From: Roridomyces roridus
Taxonomy: Eukaryota; Basidiomycota; Agaricomycetes; Agaricales; Mycenaceae
Assembly: GCA_029378245.1 (NCBI GenBank)
Contig: JARKIF010000003.1
Location: forward strand, 3,286,001-3,350,000
Direction of reading: 5' to 3'
Length of the DNA: 64,000 bases
The notes beneath the pieces are model-generated. The model made no database searches. It had not been told where the DNA came from and saw only the letters and a program-made list of their open reading frames with translations. The translations under genes and the position numbers were made by a program. Positions 35,999 through 50,779 of the stretch are shown in pieces (the stretch's first letter is position 1; every line of letters starts with the position of its first letter).

Positions 35999-36721
35999 AT
36001 GCCAGGGAAGCACGTCCGTTTCTCCACCCAGAACACCGTCTACCCCCCAGTCCCCGGTCTCAGCCACTCCGTCTTGACGGACAACTCATCCTCAGGCCTA
36101 TACACCCCGCCGTCCTACTACAATGTTCTGCCCGGCCCAACGCATAACGCACCCCGCCGGTCCTATACGGACCCACAGGCAGGCAAAGCGCGCGCGCATA
36201 ACCTCCTCGCATATCGAAGCGCTCCCCTCATCACATATGACCTCACACTTCCCCCGTCGGCCATCTCGACACACTACCACGGCCTCTCCTCCGCCGGAAT
36301 GTCCGAGCCCGCCGTCTACCCCCCACAATCCACGCTCACGATCACCACCCCGCACCTCCCCTGGTCGGTCGTCGTCGCTGCATCGAACAACCGTCGGTAC
36401 GTGACGGTGGCGGACGTCCTATCCGCTTTGTACCACGGCCTGCGCACGAATATCACTTCGGCGGAATTCGCTTCGTTGGGAAGCGAGAAACTCATGCGGA
36501 GGGTCACGGCGGCGTATACGGCGCGGTACACCCGTTTGAAGGGCCATCGGGGGTATGAGCATGAGAAGGCGTCGGGCGTCAAGGTATGTTGAAGATGCCC
36601 TATTCGATGACTGCTGCTGAGTCGTTTTATCCAGCGTGTTGATTACTTGATGGGGTGTACGGAGTTGAGGGGGCTCACGCCTACGAGCAGGGTTGGTGTT
36701 TGGAGGCTCCATGTTGCGTGA
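35999..36721 (+). CDS. DUF6699 domain protein
   Basis: Two exons (35999-36583, 36635-36721) separated by a 51-nt intron (GTATGT donor) give 223 residues. The N-terminal 90 residues are Pro/Ser/Tyr-rich and probably disordered. From about residue 75 the protein follows the Agaricomycete DUF6699 pattern: LLAYRSAPLITYDLTLPPSA, then HLPWSVVVAASNNRRYVTVA, DVLSALYHGLR, and a final KRVDYLMGCTELRGLTP split by the intron. The domain is a compact all-in-one fold of unknown function found in many copies in mushroom genomes. There is no signal peptide or membrane span. The intron phase and the conserved VDYL motif after the junction make the model reliable. It sits alone between two repeat-rich stretches. 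Confidence 0.8.
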
Positions 36722-36879
36722 GGATGATTGGACTGCGATTTGATATTTTCAAGACCTTTTTACTATTCATCTAATTTAGCGCCCCTCCTAGTTGTATCTT
36801 AGCTCTCTTATAGTACCTACTGGACTCCAATAGTTGCTGCTTCTGAATCTCCGAATCGCTTCCGTCGTCCTTCCCTTGA

Positions 36880-37770
36880 TTGACCGGGAACGAAGCCGAA
36901 CGCTGCCTGTGCCATCCACCCCGCATGTTATCAAAATATAATAGCCAAGCTGCATTCGGTCCTTTTACCCAGAAATTTGGGGTGGAAACAAAAGTACTGG
37001 ATACACAGACGCTCACTACGTGGCAATGGCCTCGAATCGAACGAAGGGCCAACGCCGCAGTTTTATGGGGAAGTAGATTGTAGTGTCCCTTTGACGTCCG
37101 GTTTCAATGGCCTGCTCTTGATTCTGCAATGGACCTGATCGCGCATTCATCCTTGCAAGTACTCTCGGCATTCCATGTAGCACAGCACCAAAACCAGTGT
37201 TCGCTGCAAGGCAGCCAGCACCGAACTCGAAGAACAAGGAAGTGGTTGATAGCTTCGCCCACAATACTTAAGGATCAGGACATTCCGCGGATCCGGTCTT
37301 TTGGGCAAGAAAGGCATTGGCCAAAAAATTACAATGCCGGCGTCAATGGGCTATGGCAGTGACCTCGAATTGAACGAAGGGTCAGCACCGAATTCTTCGA
37401 CGCGCGGGTTCGCTCGGCATAATATCTCAGGACGCATTCGGTCGTTTTGCACAGAAACCTGGAAAGGCATGTGAATTTGTAGCGTAAAAAGGAACTAATC
37501 TTAAATCGACTCCATCCATGGCAATGGCTTCGAATCGAATAAAGGGCCAAGGCCGCATGCGACCAACAGGCCGCTGGCTGATAATCGCTACCCATTCGTA
37601 TTGCAGCTCTGCTGAGCGAGCAATTGTCCTCGATATAGCATTGAATGGATTCTGTCAGTGTCGAACCGAAATCACTCTTTCTGGCATTGGTACATAGGAG
37701 GAAAAAGATTTCCTGCAGTCTACGAAGCCCTAATTGCAGTGGTCTCGGATCGAACGAAGACGTTGCCCTG
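36880..37770 (-). repeat. tRNA-like repeat units
   Basis: Four units carry the word CCTCGAATCGAACGAAGGG or a close variant (about 37028, 37368, 37528, 37744), usually preceded by GGCAATGG. On the minus strand this is a T-arm-like hairpin. Flanking words such as CATTCGGTC and CAGAAA are shared by two of them. Confidence 0.5.
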
Positions 37771-38070
37771 TGTTGTTTGGACTCAATCCGCCATTCCGTG
37801 CACTGGTGCTACCCATCGTGCGAACCATAAAGAAAATTCGCCCAGGGACAGCTTCGAAGCGGGTCTTGTTGATCTGCATACCGAATGATGATGCACGTTG
37901 GGTTTTGGTTTCGAGGTGCATCATTCAATGCCGCCGGATGGTGATGAGAAGTGGGACAATATAGAGAAGGATGAGATATGGAGGATGCATGATGCGTAAG
38001 GTGGTGCAGGGGGTGGCGGGAAAGAACTCCAAGTAGGGAGAAAGACAAGGAAGAGTCAAATTGTCCAGTA

Positions 38071-41062
38071 TCAGCGGTGGGTAGGGTCATTATCCAGAAC
38101 CGAAATCAGCTCGTCCACGCTCGTCAGAGCATTACTCCAATCGCCAGAATCCCACCTAAGCAAAGTTCGTATGACACCCCGATTTCGAAAGAAAACAGAG
38201 GACGTACCCCAATCCATCGAGATACGTGGACGAACCATCCATGGCCCAGTTGAAGTTGAAAGGCTCGTATACGGGCATTCGTCCCAGGTCGTCAGTGTGC
38301 ATCGGTAAGGAGAAGCCAGTGTTCTCATCTGCATTCGAGTGAGGGAGTTGATATTCCATCTGTTGGTTGTGCGTGGATGGGCCGCCGCTGACGATCGAAT
38401 CGGCTGAGCGTTTGAGTGGGTTGTCCGGTATATTGGTAGGCAACTCGGGAGTATTCGCAGTACCGATGAGTCGCGTGATCACATCCCTGAGAAAGCTCGA
38501 GATGAAAAACGAGTCGGTACGAATCGGACGCACAGATGGAAGCCCGCAATTTGCCATCTGCGCGTGAATGAGTATCAACTGACGCAGCAAGGAAACCGAC
38601 CACTCACTTTGTCTCGTAAAACCGAAACACCCTGAGACACAAATCGACATCCTGCAAGCACTTGTGTCGATCGACGGATAACTGGCCTTGGCCTTGTCGG
38701 TTCCGAGGTGCGCTCCAGACGTGTAGCAGCAGGACGAGGGCAGAGTCGAATACGGTGTTCAGTGTGAGTGGGTAATATACGGCTCCTGATCCCCGGCTGA
38801 CGAATGCGTTCATGACATGGCTGCACGCGCGCGCGGAGCTCGCGCAGATTGCGAGGGATGGGTAGTCGTGTAGCAAAGACAGCTCCATTTTATTAGTCGA
38901 AGACGGGATGAAGATTCGGTGGGTGTGGATCTGAACTGCAGACGGGCATCAATCCTCGGGTGTTTTTTCTTCTTCTGTGCAGTAAGACACTCACTCCCGT
39001 AGTAACGCGCATGTATGGTCGCGCTTTGTGCGGCAAATGTGGGGTTCTGCATGTCTTGATTCCAGCGTACTGCGATTTGTTGGAAAATGACCAATGTGGA
39101 GAGAGGCAAATCGCGTACGGTGTTCGGGAACCTCGTCGATCCAGGCGTTCAGTGCTGAGCTGCGGCAGTATGAGTGGTGAGGCAAATGACAGGACAGGGG
39201 AGCTCACTCGACAGCTGCGACGGCATTTTGCGGCCAGCCTTGTGGTTTCTCGCTCTCTTTGACTAGATACTGCCAGCCCAGATGAAGAGCTAATTTGTGA
39301 ACAAATTCCACGCGTTGACTTACCAGAGTCTTCTGCGCCATAGCGAGGATTTCGATGAGCTTCAAGTACGCTATTGTGTATGATGCGAGAGAGGGTTTCG
39401 GGAGTGTTATTTTATCGGGGGTGTACCACCATTCGTCGTCGTCTTCACATTCGACTGGATAATCCGTGTCGTAGCTGCAACCCGATAAATAAGGGGGGGC
39501 TGGTACAATTGGGTGAACTCACTCAGAGGCCGACATAACCATGGGTCGAGTGGTGAATGCGCTCGCTAGGGTGTCCATGCAGATGAGTTGCCCTGGAAGA
39601 TAATCTGCATCTAGAGATGGTCATGAAGAAGAATGCTCACAGAAAACGCGTTTCCAAGCCTCTGAGATGTATTTATCCGGGAACCGATTCCGTCTGTGGA
39701 CACCGACTTCTTGCAGGCATCGCAAACCGAAACCGACTTGAGCCCAGGTCGAATCTCGAGAGGATCCCAGCATGTTGTTATTGTACAGCATCGACAGCTG
39801 CGTTGTTAGTTAGCCGCGGATGGAAACACGGGTTAGACAAACGCACACATAAGGTTTGAGCCTCGTACAGCGTTATGAGCTTGTTCTCCGACTTGACAAA
39901 GGGCTTGAGTTGCGAGAAATACTGCCACCCGGAGCTGAGTGCCGTATTCGTGCCTTGGAGAAGTACGCGTGGATCGTCGCTGCATCTGGATGCCAGCGCG
40001 CACACAGCGAGGACGGTGTAGCCAAAGTCGTGGTCGACCAGATGCAGACCGGCGGCAATAGATCGTTCAAACGTGGGTTGGTGGAGGAGAAATATGAGGG
40101 GGTTGACCCGCGTAAAGTATAGGGAAATTAAATTTTGAAGCAAGTCGGGCTCGGGGAACCGCAAGGGTGCGAACAGCTCCTTTGTTGATTCAAAATGCTC
40201 CTCCTCCCACTTGAGTGAGCGAGTCAAACGAAGACACAGTGAAGATGAGAAGGGGACGCACCGGAGAGCGTCGAAATCGCTTGGCGGCGGCGAACAGGTT
40301 TGCAGATGGCGGTGGGGGAGTCATACCAGAGTTAAAACCCTCCCGAGCCTCCATGGCGGCGCTGATGAGCTCCAAATGGCTCGTTTTGCCAAAGTACGGC
40401 AGTGGATTTGCAGGGTCTAGATTCATCTTGGCGAATCGAGCACTCAACAGAGGGCCGCCTAGAATGGTGTACATATCCAATTGATCGTCGCCCTTCGAGG
40501 TCTTTTGCTCCGTTTCTGGTGAGTGTGGCTTGTTGATGCTGGATTGGGAAAAGGGAGATTCCTCTTGGAGTGTATCTGGGTTCCTTTCGAGGCTACGCGC
40601 GTAGTGGGCGACCTCAAGGAGAATGCGAGGCAGATCTGTATCGGGGATGTATGCGGCGCCCTCGGAGAGGAGCTTTGCGACATGCTCCTTCGCGGACATG
40701 TTCGGCTGAACTGAATTCTATCGGAAACTATCAGCGTTGTACATCTCGAACAAATTGGACGCCACCTGGAGGGACGGCTCGCCTACGACGGAGTGCACCG
40801 TGATAGAGACGATGCACTCGGAATTGGAAGCAAGACAGTTGGAGCACATGTTGCCAAGTGTTTGTTCGACGTCGCCTAAACCGAGCCTGTGAGGACAAGC
40901 CTGGAAGCGTACATCTCAAGTCACCTACATCGGACTGCGAACCCAGTCAGAGGCGGTGTAGGGAAGAGGCAGAGATAGAGACGCACTCTTTCGCCGTTTA
41001 CATCGCTCGCAGGACCCATTTGTTCGTTTGCGGCGTTTCGTGTCTTTTTGGGTCGAATCCAT
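38071..41062 (-). CDS. Zn2Cys6 / fungal_trans transcription factor (copy 2)
   Basis: The start at 41062 gives MDSTQKDTKRRKRTNGSC. The zinc cluster, split by introns, reads CERCKRRKIRC, a nine-residue linker DVEQTLGNM, then CSNCLASNSEC. Downstream are a linker containing LPRILLEVAHYARSLERN and a fungal_trans domain with LISLYFTRVNPLIFLLHQPT and DFGYTVLAVCALASRCSDDP. The C terminus LPMHTDDLGRMPVYEPFNFN matches the related regulator at 24021-27092, so the two are paralogs. The gene lies 243 bp downstream of the end of the FAD monooxygenase on the same strand, which makes that gene and its neighbours candidate targets, by context only. About ten short introns are implied. No lesion was noticed. 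A nuclear, metabolite-responsive regulator is the expected role. Confidence 0.75.
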
Positions 41063-41304
41063 GCTGGTGGTGAGAAGCAAAGACGGTGACCTTTAAGGGG
41101 ATAACTTCGGAAGCGAGTCATTTGCGTTTGATCCGTCGGGCTTACCTTGATGTTCTTCGAGCTATCTATAGCTTCTGCAGGTGCACCTCTGTACAAGTAC
41201 CGGAGAAGAGTTAGAACACCAGCGCAGCAGCATCGAAAGATCAGAATACTTCAATTTGCATCTATAAACGATTTATACCCGACACAAAATACCAAAACCA
41301 CGAT

Positions 41305-43035
41305 TCATTGGTCCTCTGCCTGAGCAATCAACATCAACTTGGCCTCAGCCGCCACCCAATCCGCCTGCACATCTCCCTCGGCCAACCACTCAAACGACTT
41401 ACCCACAGCCTTTCCCAGCGCCTCCAACTCCGCACGTGTCGGCCCGTCAGGATGTGTCGCGAGATCGTTGAAAAGAAAATCGGGATGGTTGAACTCGTAC
41501 ATTAATCCGTTGATGCGGGATTTCTCTGTAACCTCTTCGGTCGGCGGGCGCCGGAGAGAGTCGTAGAGGTCAAGGACGGCTGAGACGTTGGATTTGGAGG
41601 TTAGGGGGTGTGCGAGAAGGCGGCCCAAGATGTGGGCATCCTATTCAAAGGAATCAGCGATGAGGAAAGGGCATGATGACGGGATGACAAACCACGATAG
41701 CTTGTCCTCCTCCGACGCCTTGGTGAGGAGTCATGGCGTGCGCCTAAAATCGGTTGAGTGATTGATTCCCCAAGTTACAATCCGAGAACTTACCGCATCT
41801 CCCAGCAAAACGACCGGACCAGAGACATATGTCGGAAGAGGCTTGACAACGTGAATCGCCCATGCGCTGTACGATTCGACGCTCTGGAAAGATTCAAGTT
41901 GGACACTGACGTTACAACGAGAACGAACTCACTTTGATCAACGGATGCAAGTCTGGCTCCCAATTCTCGAACAGCCGGACTACTTCCTCATTGGGTACCT
42001 CGCGGACGAGCGGCCCATCGTAGATTGCGCCTTCGGCCTCGGGTATAGAGACGTAGCAGATCATCCCAATGCTAGGTCCCAGTGGATGCGAGACCACGTG
42101 CTAGTTATCTCAATGCACAATCATGCAAGCGGGTGAAAGTCATACCATATTCTTTCCGCACCACTTGACGTATTGTAAGAAACGAGCAGAAGGGCGCACA
42201 TTTTGGGACTCACAACTTTCGGATGATTCATTGCCCAGTGGTCAGGGAACGCTTCGGCGAGTTTGCTCTTGGGGAATCCGCCACGATAAGCTATCGTGCC
42301 ACTGAAGACGGGTTGGATGTACTGCTCTTCGCCGAGAGTTTTGAATAAAGACGCGCGTGTGGAAGAATGAACCCCGTCTGCAGCGACGAGGATATCGGCG
42401 GTGGCGGTGGAACCGTCGCTGAAGATGAGATTCACGACACCGTTCTCCAAAGTATCATATCCTTCGAGGCGTTTTGAGGTGTGTATCTTGCAATCGTCGG
42501 ATATTTTGGACTGCAAGATTTCGAGCAAGGTAGGTCGATGCAACCCGAGAGGTCCGTCTGTCCTGGTATTAGAAAAGTTTGGAGAACGGTAGAGATACGC
42601 ACATGGCATCATATGGTCGTGAAAATCGAAACCTTCCGACGGTTGATCGGACTTGCGGAATATTGGCCCGCGAGCTATACCGAGTCAGTGCGAGACTTGG
42701 AACGATCCGATACACTCACATTCCCCATCCTTGGGCACCTTGAAACCCTTCTTGACGATGTCCTCCTCGAAACCAAGGTCTTGAAGCACCTGCCACGAGC
42801 GCTTCCAGATCGCAACGCCTGCGCCGATGGTCGAGACCTCTGGCTTTGCTTCGTACATGTCAACGGCGATGCGAGGAGCGTCGGGATTCTGCTTGAGGAA
42901 GGTGCTGAGGGAAGCTGCCAGTGCGAGGCCACCTATACCGCAGCCGCTGCGAGCAGGGAGTCAGTAGAATTGCGGCGTATGTGGCAGGGCGACGCACACG
43001 ATAGCCACACGGAGCTTGTATTGAGGGTCAGACAT
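41305..43035 (-). CDS. FAD-dependent monooxygenase, salicylate hydroxylase-like
   Basis: The start at 43035 (MSDPQYKLRVAIV) leads across a short intron (GTGCGT donor) into GCGIGGLALAASL, the GxGxxG dinucleotide-binding fold for FAD. The DG motif is ADGVHSSTRASLF. The FAD-pyrophosphate GD motif is VLLGDAAHAMTPHQG followed by VGGGQAIV. Their order and spacing fit class A aromatic hydroxylases of the salicylate 1-monooxygenase group, which use NAD(P)H and O2 to hydroxylate aromatic rings in the cytosol. The total length of about 440 residues suits the family. Seven or so short introns interrupt it. No membrane segment is present. Neighbours are a Zn2Cys6 regulator downstream and, beyond a repeat stretch, a GMC oxidase. 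The substrate cannot be deduced; related enzymes also act in fungal secondary metabolism. Confidence 0.85.
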
Positions 43036-43985
43036 GGGTGGATGAGCTGGCTGGTGAGGGAGAGTTCGGATTGGGGCCGTAGAGAGACACAAAGCGATGT
43101 CCCAGCTCTTTAAATGCCGCCTGTGAGAACGCCGCCCGTGCTTCAGTAAGATGCATCAAGGGCTCGAAACGGCGACTCACTCCCAAATGGTTTAGTTTAA
43201 TGCATCACTTTTGATGATTCCACTCCGCAGTTGTAACATGAGAGGTATTCCATCCCGAGTTCTTGCGATAATGAGAGAAGGGAGAGAGCGCGCAATCACA
43301 AACAGACAAGCAAGCAAACAAACAAACAAATTTACAAACAAGTAAACACATCAAATTCCTTTGCTCTTCCTTGGTTCTTCCCATCATGGCGTTTTTTGAC
43401 TCTTGCATCTTCCTCCGGCGCCACACCTCATAATTTGTGCCCCACTTTGTGCTCCTTGTTGCTCTCATGATCTTCCTGAAAATAAGAGGCCCATGGCCAG
43501 CTGGCAGTCCGGACTCCGCACAGGTGCCAAGGACCGCCGCAAAGTTCAAACGCCGTGATCGGCGGTGTGTCGCCCTTGAAACTCCACACGGGATCCACAA
43601 CTCGGTCTTCCTCCTCGGTTCTTTCCCTTGCATGTATTTCGGTCTTTTCGGCAACTTCTGGGCGCGTGTACTACAATTGATTTACTGTCTGGCAGTGTCA
43701 AGTCTCTGTTCCTTGTTCTTTCATCCTACCACCAACTGTGCATCCCGACCTGTCTCTGCGTAATCCGGAAATTCTGACTCAGATACTGGCCCGTACCTAT
43801 AGTCTAGATGCTGATCCTGGGCCTGGAAGGCTGATATACTAACAGGCACCGGTGTGATTCATGACGCTGGCATATTCACCACGACGCAGTGCTGCCGCCG
43901 AGTGAGAGTCGACGGTGAGCACAGGGCGCTGACCATAAGTGTATCCAGCTACATCGAAACTTGACCGGAAGAAAAAGACGTTGGT
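43036..43985. other. Intergenic with simple-sequence tract
   Basis: No gene is supported. 43290-43350 is a plus-strand CAAA/ACAA-rich tract (GTTT repeats on the minus strand). Confidence 0.5.
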
Positions 43986-44960
43986 CTTGCATCTATCGAA
44001 CGGCAGGGGTCTCGGATCGCATGAGAACCTAGTCCTGTGTCAGTTGGCCTCAATCCGCCAGGTGGTACCCGCCGAGCCAACCGTCAAAGAAATTCGTGGT
44101 GGCGTGGATTGAATTCTGCCGACTCGACCTTGTCACCTTCTGGCCACAAACGGCATTTGTACTTGGCAAAAGACTCATCCGTCCCCTATGGCAGCGGCCT
44201 CGAATTGAACGAAAGGCAACCCCGCCCAATTTCATCCCAATACTTAGCTCGCACGAAAGGATTTGACTCCATAGACTAACACCACTTGTATTGTAGCTTT
44301 GTTGTATGTATGAGTTGACATCCATCCTCCACTCAGCAAACAGCAACAGCCGCTCCTCAGCGAGCGCTGCCCGCGGAGCCAACAATCAAATTTAATACGC
44401 TTCAGCTGCGTCCGCCGCGCATGTTCCCCTCGGCATAGCGTGTATTATGAAAGCCACCATCTCGGCCTCCCGCCCAAAACCGCATCTGCAGAACCCACAA
44501 TCAAATTCGGACCATGTGGCGGCAGGCAATGGGCTCGAATGTGTTTAATGTGAACAGGAAAACATTCAACCTATCATTCAAGATTCAACCTCGAGTCGAA
44601 TGAGGGAGATATCTAAGTTGATATCCGATCAACCACCAACGCCCTGGGCATAGAGTGCGTTAAATTCTGCAAACTCGGCCTCGGCCCAGCTGACCAGTGG
44701 TATATGGCCTTCTGACTACAAGCGGCATTTTTACTGGGCAAAACTGGACCATACAAATTCATCCGTAGGGCAACGGCCTCGAATCGAACGATGGGCCGCT
44801 GCCAAACCCCAGCTCATTCTGAGAGGCTCACACGAGTGGATTGCTCCTTTGATTCTACCAACTAACAAGAGCCCCAGGTGCAATACGTGAATGCTACTAT
44901 CAAATTTAAAATGAGTGCATGTGTCAACCTCCTTATGCTGATGGCTTCGAATCGAGCGAG
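43986..44960 (-). repeat. tRNA-like repeat units
   Basis: Units with CCTCGAATCGAACGA-type words occur near 44005, 44195, 44590, 44772 and 44945. They share neighbouring words such as GGCAACGG or GGCAGCGG with the 36880-37770 cluster, so both belong to one family. Confidence 0.5.
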
Positions 44961-45760
44961 AGTCCCCAAACTAAGAATGTGTACGGCTGCGGGATTCTGG
45001 GAAGATTCCAGAATCTGATGGGCACCAATTTCCATATGTAGTCGAAGCATGTGATACCTGCCACGGTAGCGTGACAGCCAAAAAAGGTGCCTGCCATCGA
45101 GGACCCCGAACTACGCGGTCACATGTCGTTGCCGGTTCGGACAAAACGAGCCTCCAAAATGGCCTTTCGGCCGGCCGGAAGTTCGGACAAAGCAGCCCGC
45201 CGCAGGCGGAGCCCAGGCAAAAGTTCGGACAAGGAGGGTCCGGAGGCCACCAAATGGACCAAATTGCGGTGGGCTTACCATAATCTTCGCGGTTGCAGGC
45301 AGTCGAAGTTTCCGTTGGGTGCCGGGTGATTTAGCGGGGCGCCGCGCAGATTCTGGCGCGAAAAATCGAAAAACCTCGGGCCGAACTTCCAAAAAAGGCA
45401 TCTCGGCTATCAGGCCGTTGATGGGTTCGGACAAGTGGGTCGGCGCTCTCTCCAGACTGGTTCGGACAACGGGGTCCGGCCGGCGGAAACGGCCTTTGGG
45501 AGCATAGTTCGGGGTCCTTGCCATCGCCGACGGAGATGCAGAGAGGGCAAGTCACAAGAGTCACTGTTACGGTAACACACTACATATGGAAATTGGTGCC
45601 CATCAGATTCTGGAATCTTCCCAGAATCCCGCAGCCGTACACACTCTAATATTCCGAGCAGCTGACACAATAAATTCCAATTCCTCCTTTGATTGTATAA
45701 ACTAACAAGAGCCCAAAGTACAATAAGTGAATGATACTAACAAAATGAGTGTATGAGATA
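44845..45760 (+). repeat. Direct repeat flanking a foldback element
   Basis: 44845-44935 and 45684-45760 are direct repeats of about 75-90 bp sharing TCCTTTGATT, AACTAACAAGAGCCC and AATGAGTG. They bracket the 666-bp inverted-repeat element at 44978-45643. Confidence 0.6.
44978..45643. mobile_element. 666-bp element with perfect 65-bp TIRs
   Basis: 44978-45042 and 45579-45643 are perfect 65-bp inverted repeats beginning TGTGTACGGCTGCGGG, so the element has TGT...ACA ends. Weaker inverted similarity continues inward (a GGACCCCGAACTA block on both sides). The middle contains at least five copies of GTTCGGACAA. No obvious target duplication and no ORF with domain content were found. The perfect TIRs imply recent movement or strong copying. 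Confidence 0.7.
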
Positions 45761-45842
45761 CTAGAAAAGAGTGACAAAGAAATCCGCGGAATTTTAGGAC
45801 GCCAGTTGGTCGTCCGGCAAGTACAATATATACCTTGAACCC

Positions 45843-48288
<2,446 letters not shown>

Positions 48289-49092
48289 CGTGGAGGCTCT
48301 CTCGGCCGTCCCGAAGGGCTTTACTTATGAGGGTTCTCACAGCAACCGCGTGATACCCATCAACGTGCTGCTTACGGAAATCGTACCTATCCCCCGATTC
48401 GGACCTCGCTAAACGAGGCTTTTGCTTCTTTTCACCCACCTCTTCCCGACTTCTGTTTGATATATCAGAAGACACAAACATTCCGATGGCGGCCGAGTGA
48501 TGCGACTCCGAGCGTGAAAAAAGTTCGGCACTCAGCCAACACTCAGCCCTCGCTTCCTCGTCGCGTAAGAATCGCCAATGCTGGGCGGAACCTGGGCATT
48601 CACTTGGTAATGGTAATGCAACTCCTTGCAGCTCGTTGTCAAGTAGAGTACAATTACTTTACAGTAACCAGTTGCCCCGAGCTCAAGCCCGGCTTGGCAG
48701 CAAGCCCACTTAGCCCAGAAGCCGACCCAAACCGGTGATTCGGCCCCCGTGGGGCGCCTATCATTGTATCAAAGGGGTATTTTTTATCCCGCATAGGCGC
48801 GTCGGCCTCCGTCAGCCTGGTTGCATGAGGTTACGCTCCACACCAGGAACAACCGGCGTCGCAACGGACTAATGGCACCCGTATCCACACGCTTCCTCGC
48901 TTGAGAATTACGAGAGGACAATCAAGGGACTATTCACTAACTGCGTTTCCCGTTGGTTTCCCGACAGATGAAATTCAGGTCCAACGTTCGAGGCAGGTCA
49001 CCATCCGAATGGTATTTCAATTCATTGCTAACCTATACATCCCTGAGTCCCTATAGATTTTTTTGTAAAGTCTGCATATGTATGTACAGGTA
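48289..49092. other. Intergenic, nothing recognised
   Basis: The shared 5' flank of the GMC gene and 3' flank of the DUF6534 gene. No repeat, ORF with domain content or convincing promoter element was identified. Confidence 0.5.
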
Positions 49093-50779
49093 TCACTGCC
49101 CCTCGACGCCGTACTTGGGATCGGCGTTGTCGAACCTGATCTTGCTGTCCTCCAAGGAGTGTTGCGTGCCGTGGTTGAACATCCCCGAAACCTGTACCAA
49201 ATCAACTCAGTAACTCACGGCGGTGGGACGACGGAACGAGAATACGCACGTCCACATGCCGCGAGGTTTCCGTCTGCGTAACGACCTCGATCCGTGAAAG
49301 CTCGAGGTCGTTCTTCTGCAACATAGCTTAACGGCGGTACGAGAAAGAGATAGAAAAGAAAACACGCACATTAGCACGCGTAGTGCGGCGCGGATAAGTG
49401 GTCGGCCCATCGCTACCCGTCCCCTGGGACTGGGACCGACTGCCCGACATCTTCATACGTATCGCCCGACGCTCGTTGAGCGTGTACATCATGGAGATGG
49501 CGTACACTTTGGGCAAGATTTGGTTGAACGCGATCTCGACTGCTCGACGTCGTCAGTGATTTCCAGGGCGTCGAGAGCATACACACCAAAACCGAGCTCC
49601 GGACGATTGGTGGCGTGCAGTTGAGAGAAGACGAGGTTGCAAGCGGCGCTGATGGGCCTATATCAGAGGGCACTCAGATCAAGAGGACGGCAAAACGTAC
49701 ACAACGGCGGCCGGCGCCGCGGTTTGAAAAGTGATTCGAATGAGTGAACTGATGAGCGCCGTCGTGTGGGTGCTCATGGCCGTCTTCTTGGTCTTGATGA
49801 GATGGTAGGCCATAAAGGAGGTGAGGAGAACGTCGCCAGCTGTCGTTGGAGTAAGCTCATCGTGCGGCCAACAAAGGGAAGCACAGACAGAACACGGAAC
49901 CAAAATGAGCGGCGACTGTATGCAGGGTCCCGGTCAGCGTCCAAGTTCAGCATGGCTAGGCGGAGCTTACACCAGTGGGTGGTCGGAACGTTGTCGGCGA
50001 TAGAAATGTAGTAGGTCTGAAACGTTGTTGGTATGGTCCGTGCATAACGAGTGTAATGAACTTACCGCGACGACCATTGCGATCAAGGCAAAGACGAACG
50101 TCACAAAGATGGGCAGCACCCACCACCACCGTTTCGACACGGCCAGCAGGCGCGTACAAAAGTAGCATTGAACGTAGAAATTGAGGATCGCAACCAGCAG
50201 CGGGTTGGCCGTGTCCCTAAGAGCATGTAAAATAAATAAAAAACAAATGGGGAGAGTTGTCGCTACTCACCACCAGCTAAAAAACAGGAGTAAGATTAGA
50301 TTCCGAGGCGTTGTAGGGAAGACTCACGCTGTGGTGCTCATTTGAAGGGTGGTAATTATATCCCCGTAGTGATTGATGAAGAATATCCACAAGGAAGCGC
50401 TGGAACGTATTAGACACGGATGTACGAGGCGGAAGACAAGGACGCACAAAACTAAGATCGATTTGAAGATGTTGAGGAGCGCCAAACCGGCTACAGTGTA
50501 ACGCAGCAGCCGGCGGTCGTCCGAGTACCAGTGGAAGTAATTCACAAACTACTTAGGATGATCAGCAAGGCGCCACGCGATTGAGCAAAGGCACGAACTT
50601 GGCAGCAAAGAACTCCCAGTAAGGTGAGCTCGATGGCCGACCCTACGAGCTGCGCAGAAGGGCATTCATTGGTTACTCCGGGGGGCGCGTCCGAGAGGGG
50701 AACATACCCATGAGCCGAGGAAGTACTTGACGTCGATCCGGAGGGCGGCGGCTGCGGCAGCGGCAGCGGCTGGGTCCAT
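49093..50779 (-). CDS. DUF6534 multi-pass membrane protein
   Basis: The start at 50779 (MDPAAAAAAAAALRIDVKYF) is followed by exons encoding successive hydrophobic helices: LVGSAIELTLLGVLCCQ, YTVAGLALLNIFKSILVL, WWVLPIFVTFVFALIAMVV and others, about six to seven in total. The C-terminal part carries the features seen in Agaricomycete DUF6534 proteins, including a YHLIKTKKT loop, a helix with Asn/Ser near SLIRITFQTAAPAAVV, and a final helix ending YAISMMYTLNERR before a Ser/Gln/Thr-rich cytosolic tail. The stop is at 49093. Around ten introns of about 50 nt are present. This family resembles small receptor-like membrane proteins, but ligand and role are unknown. It lies head-to-tail with the GMC gene on the same strand. 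Confidence 0.75.

Noticed and set aside
45071..45524. ORFs inside the 666-bp foldback element
   Set aside because: They arise from the GTTCGGACAA repeat array on both strands and show no transposase features.
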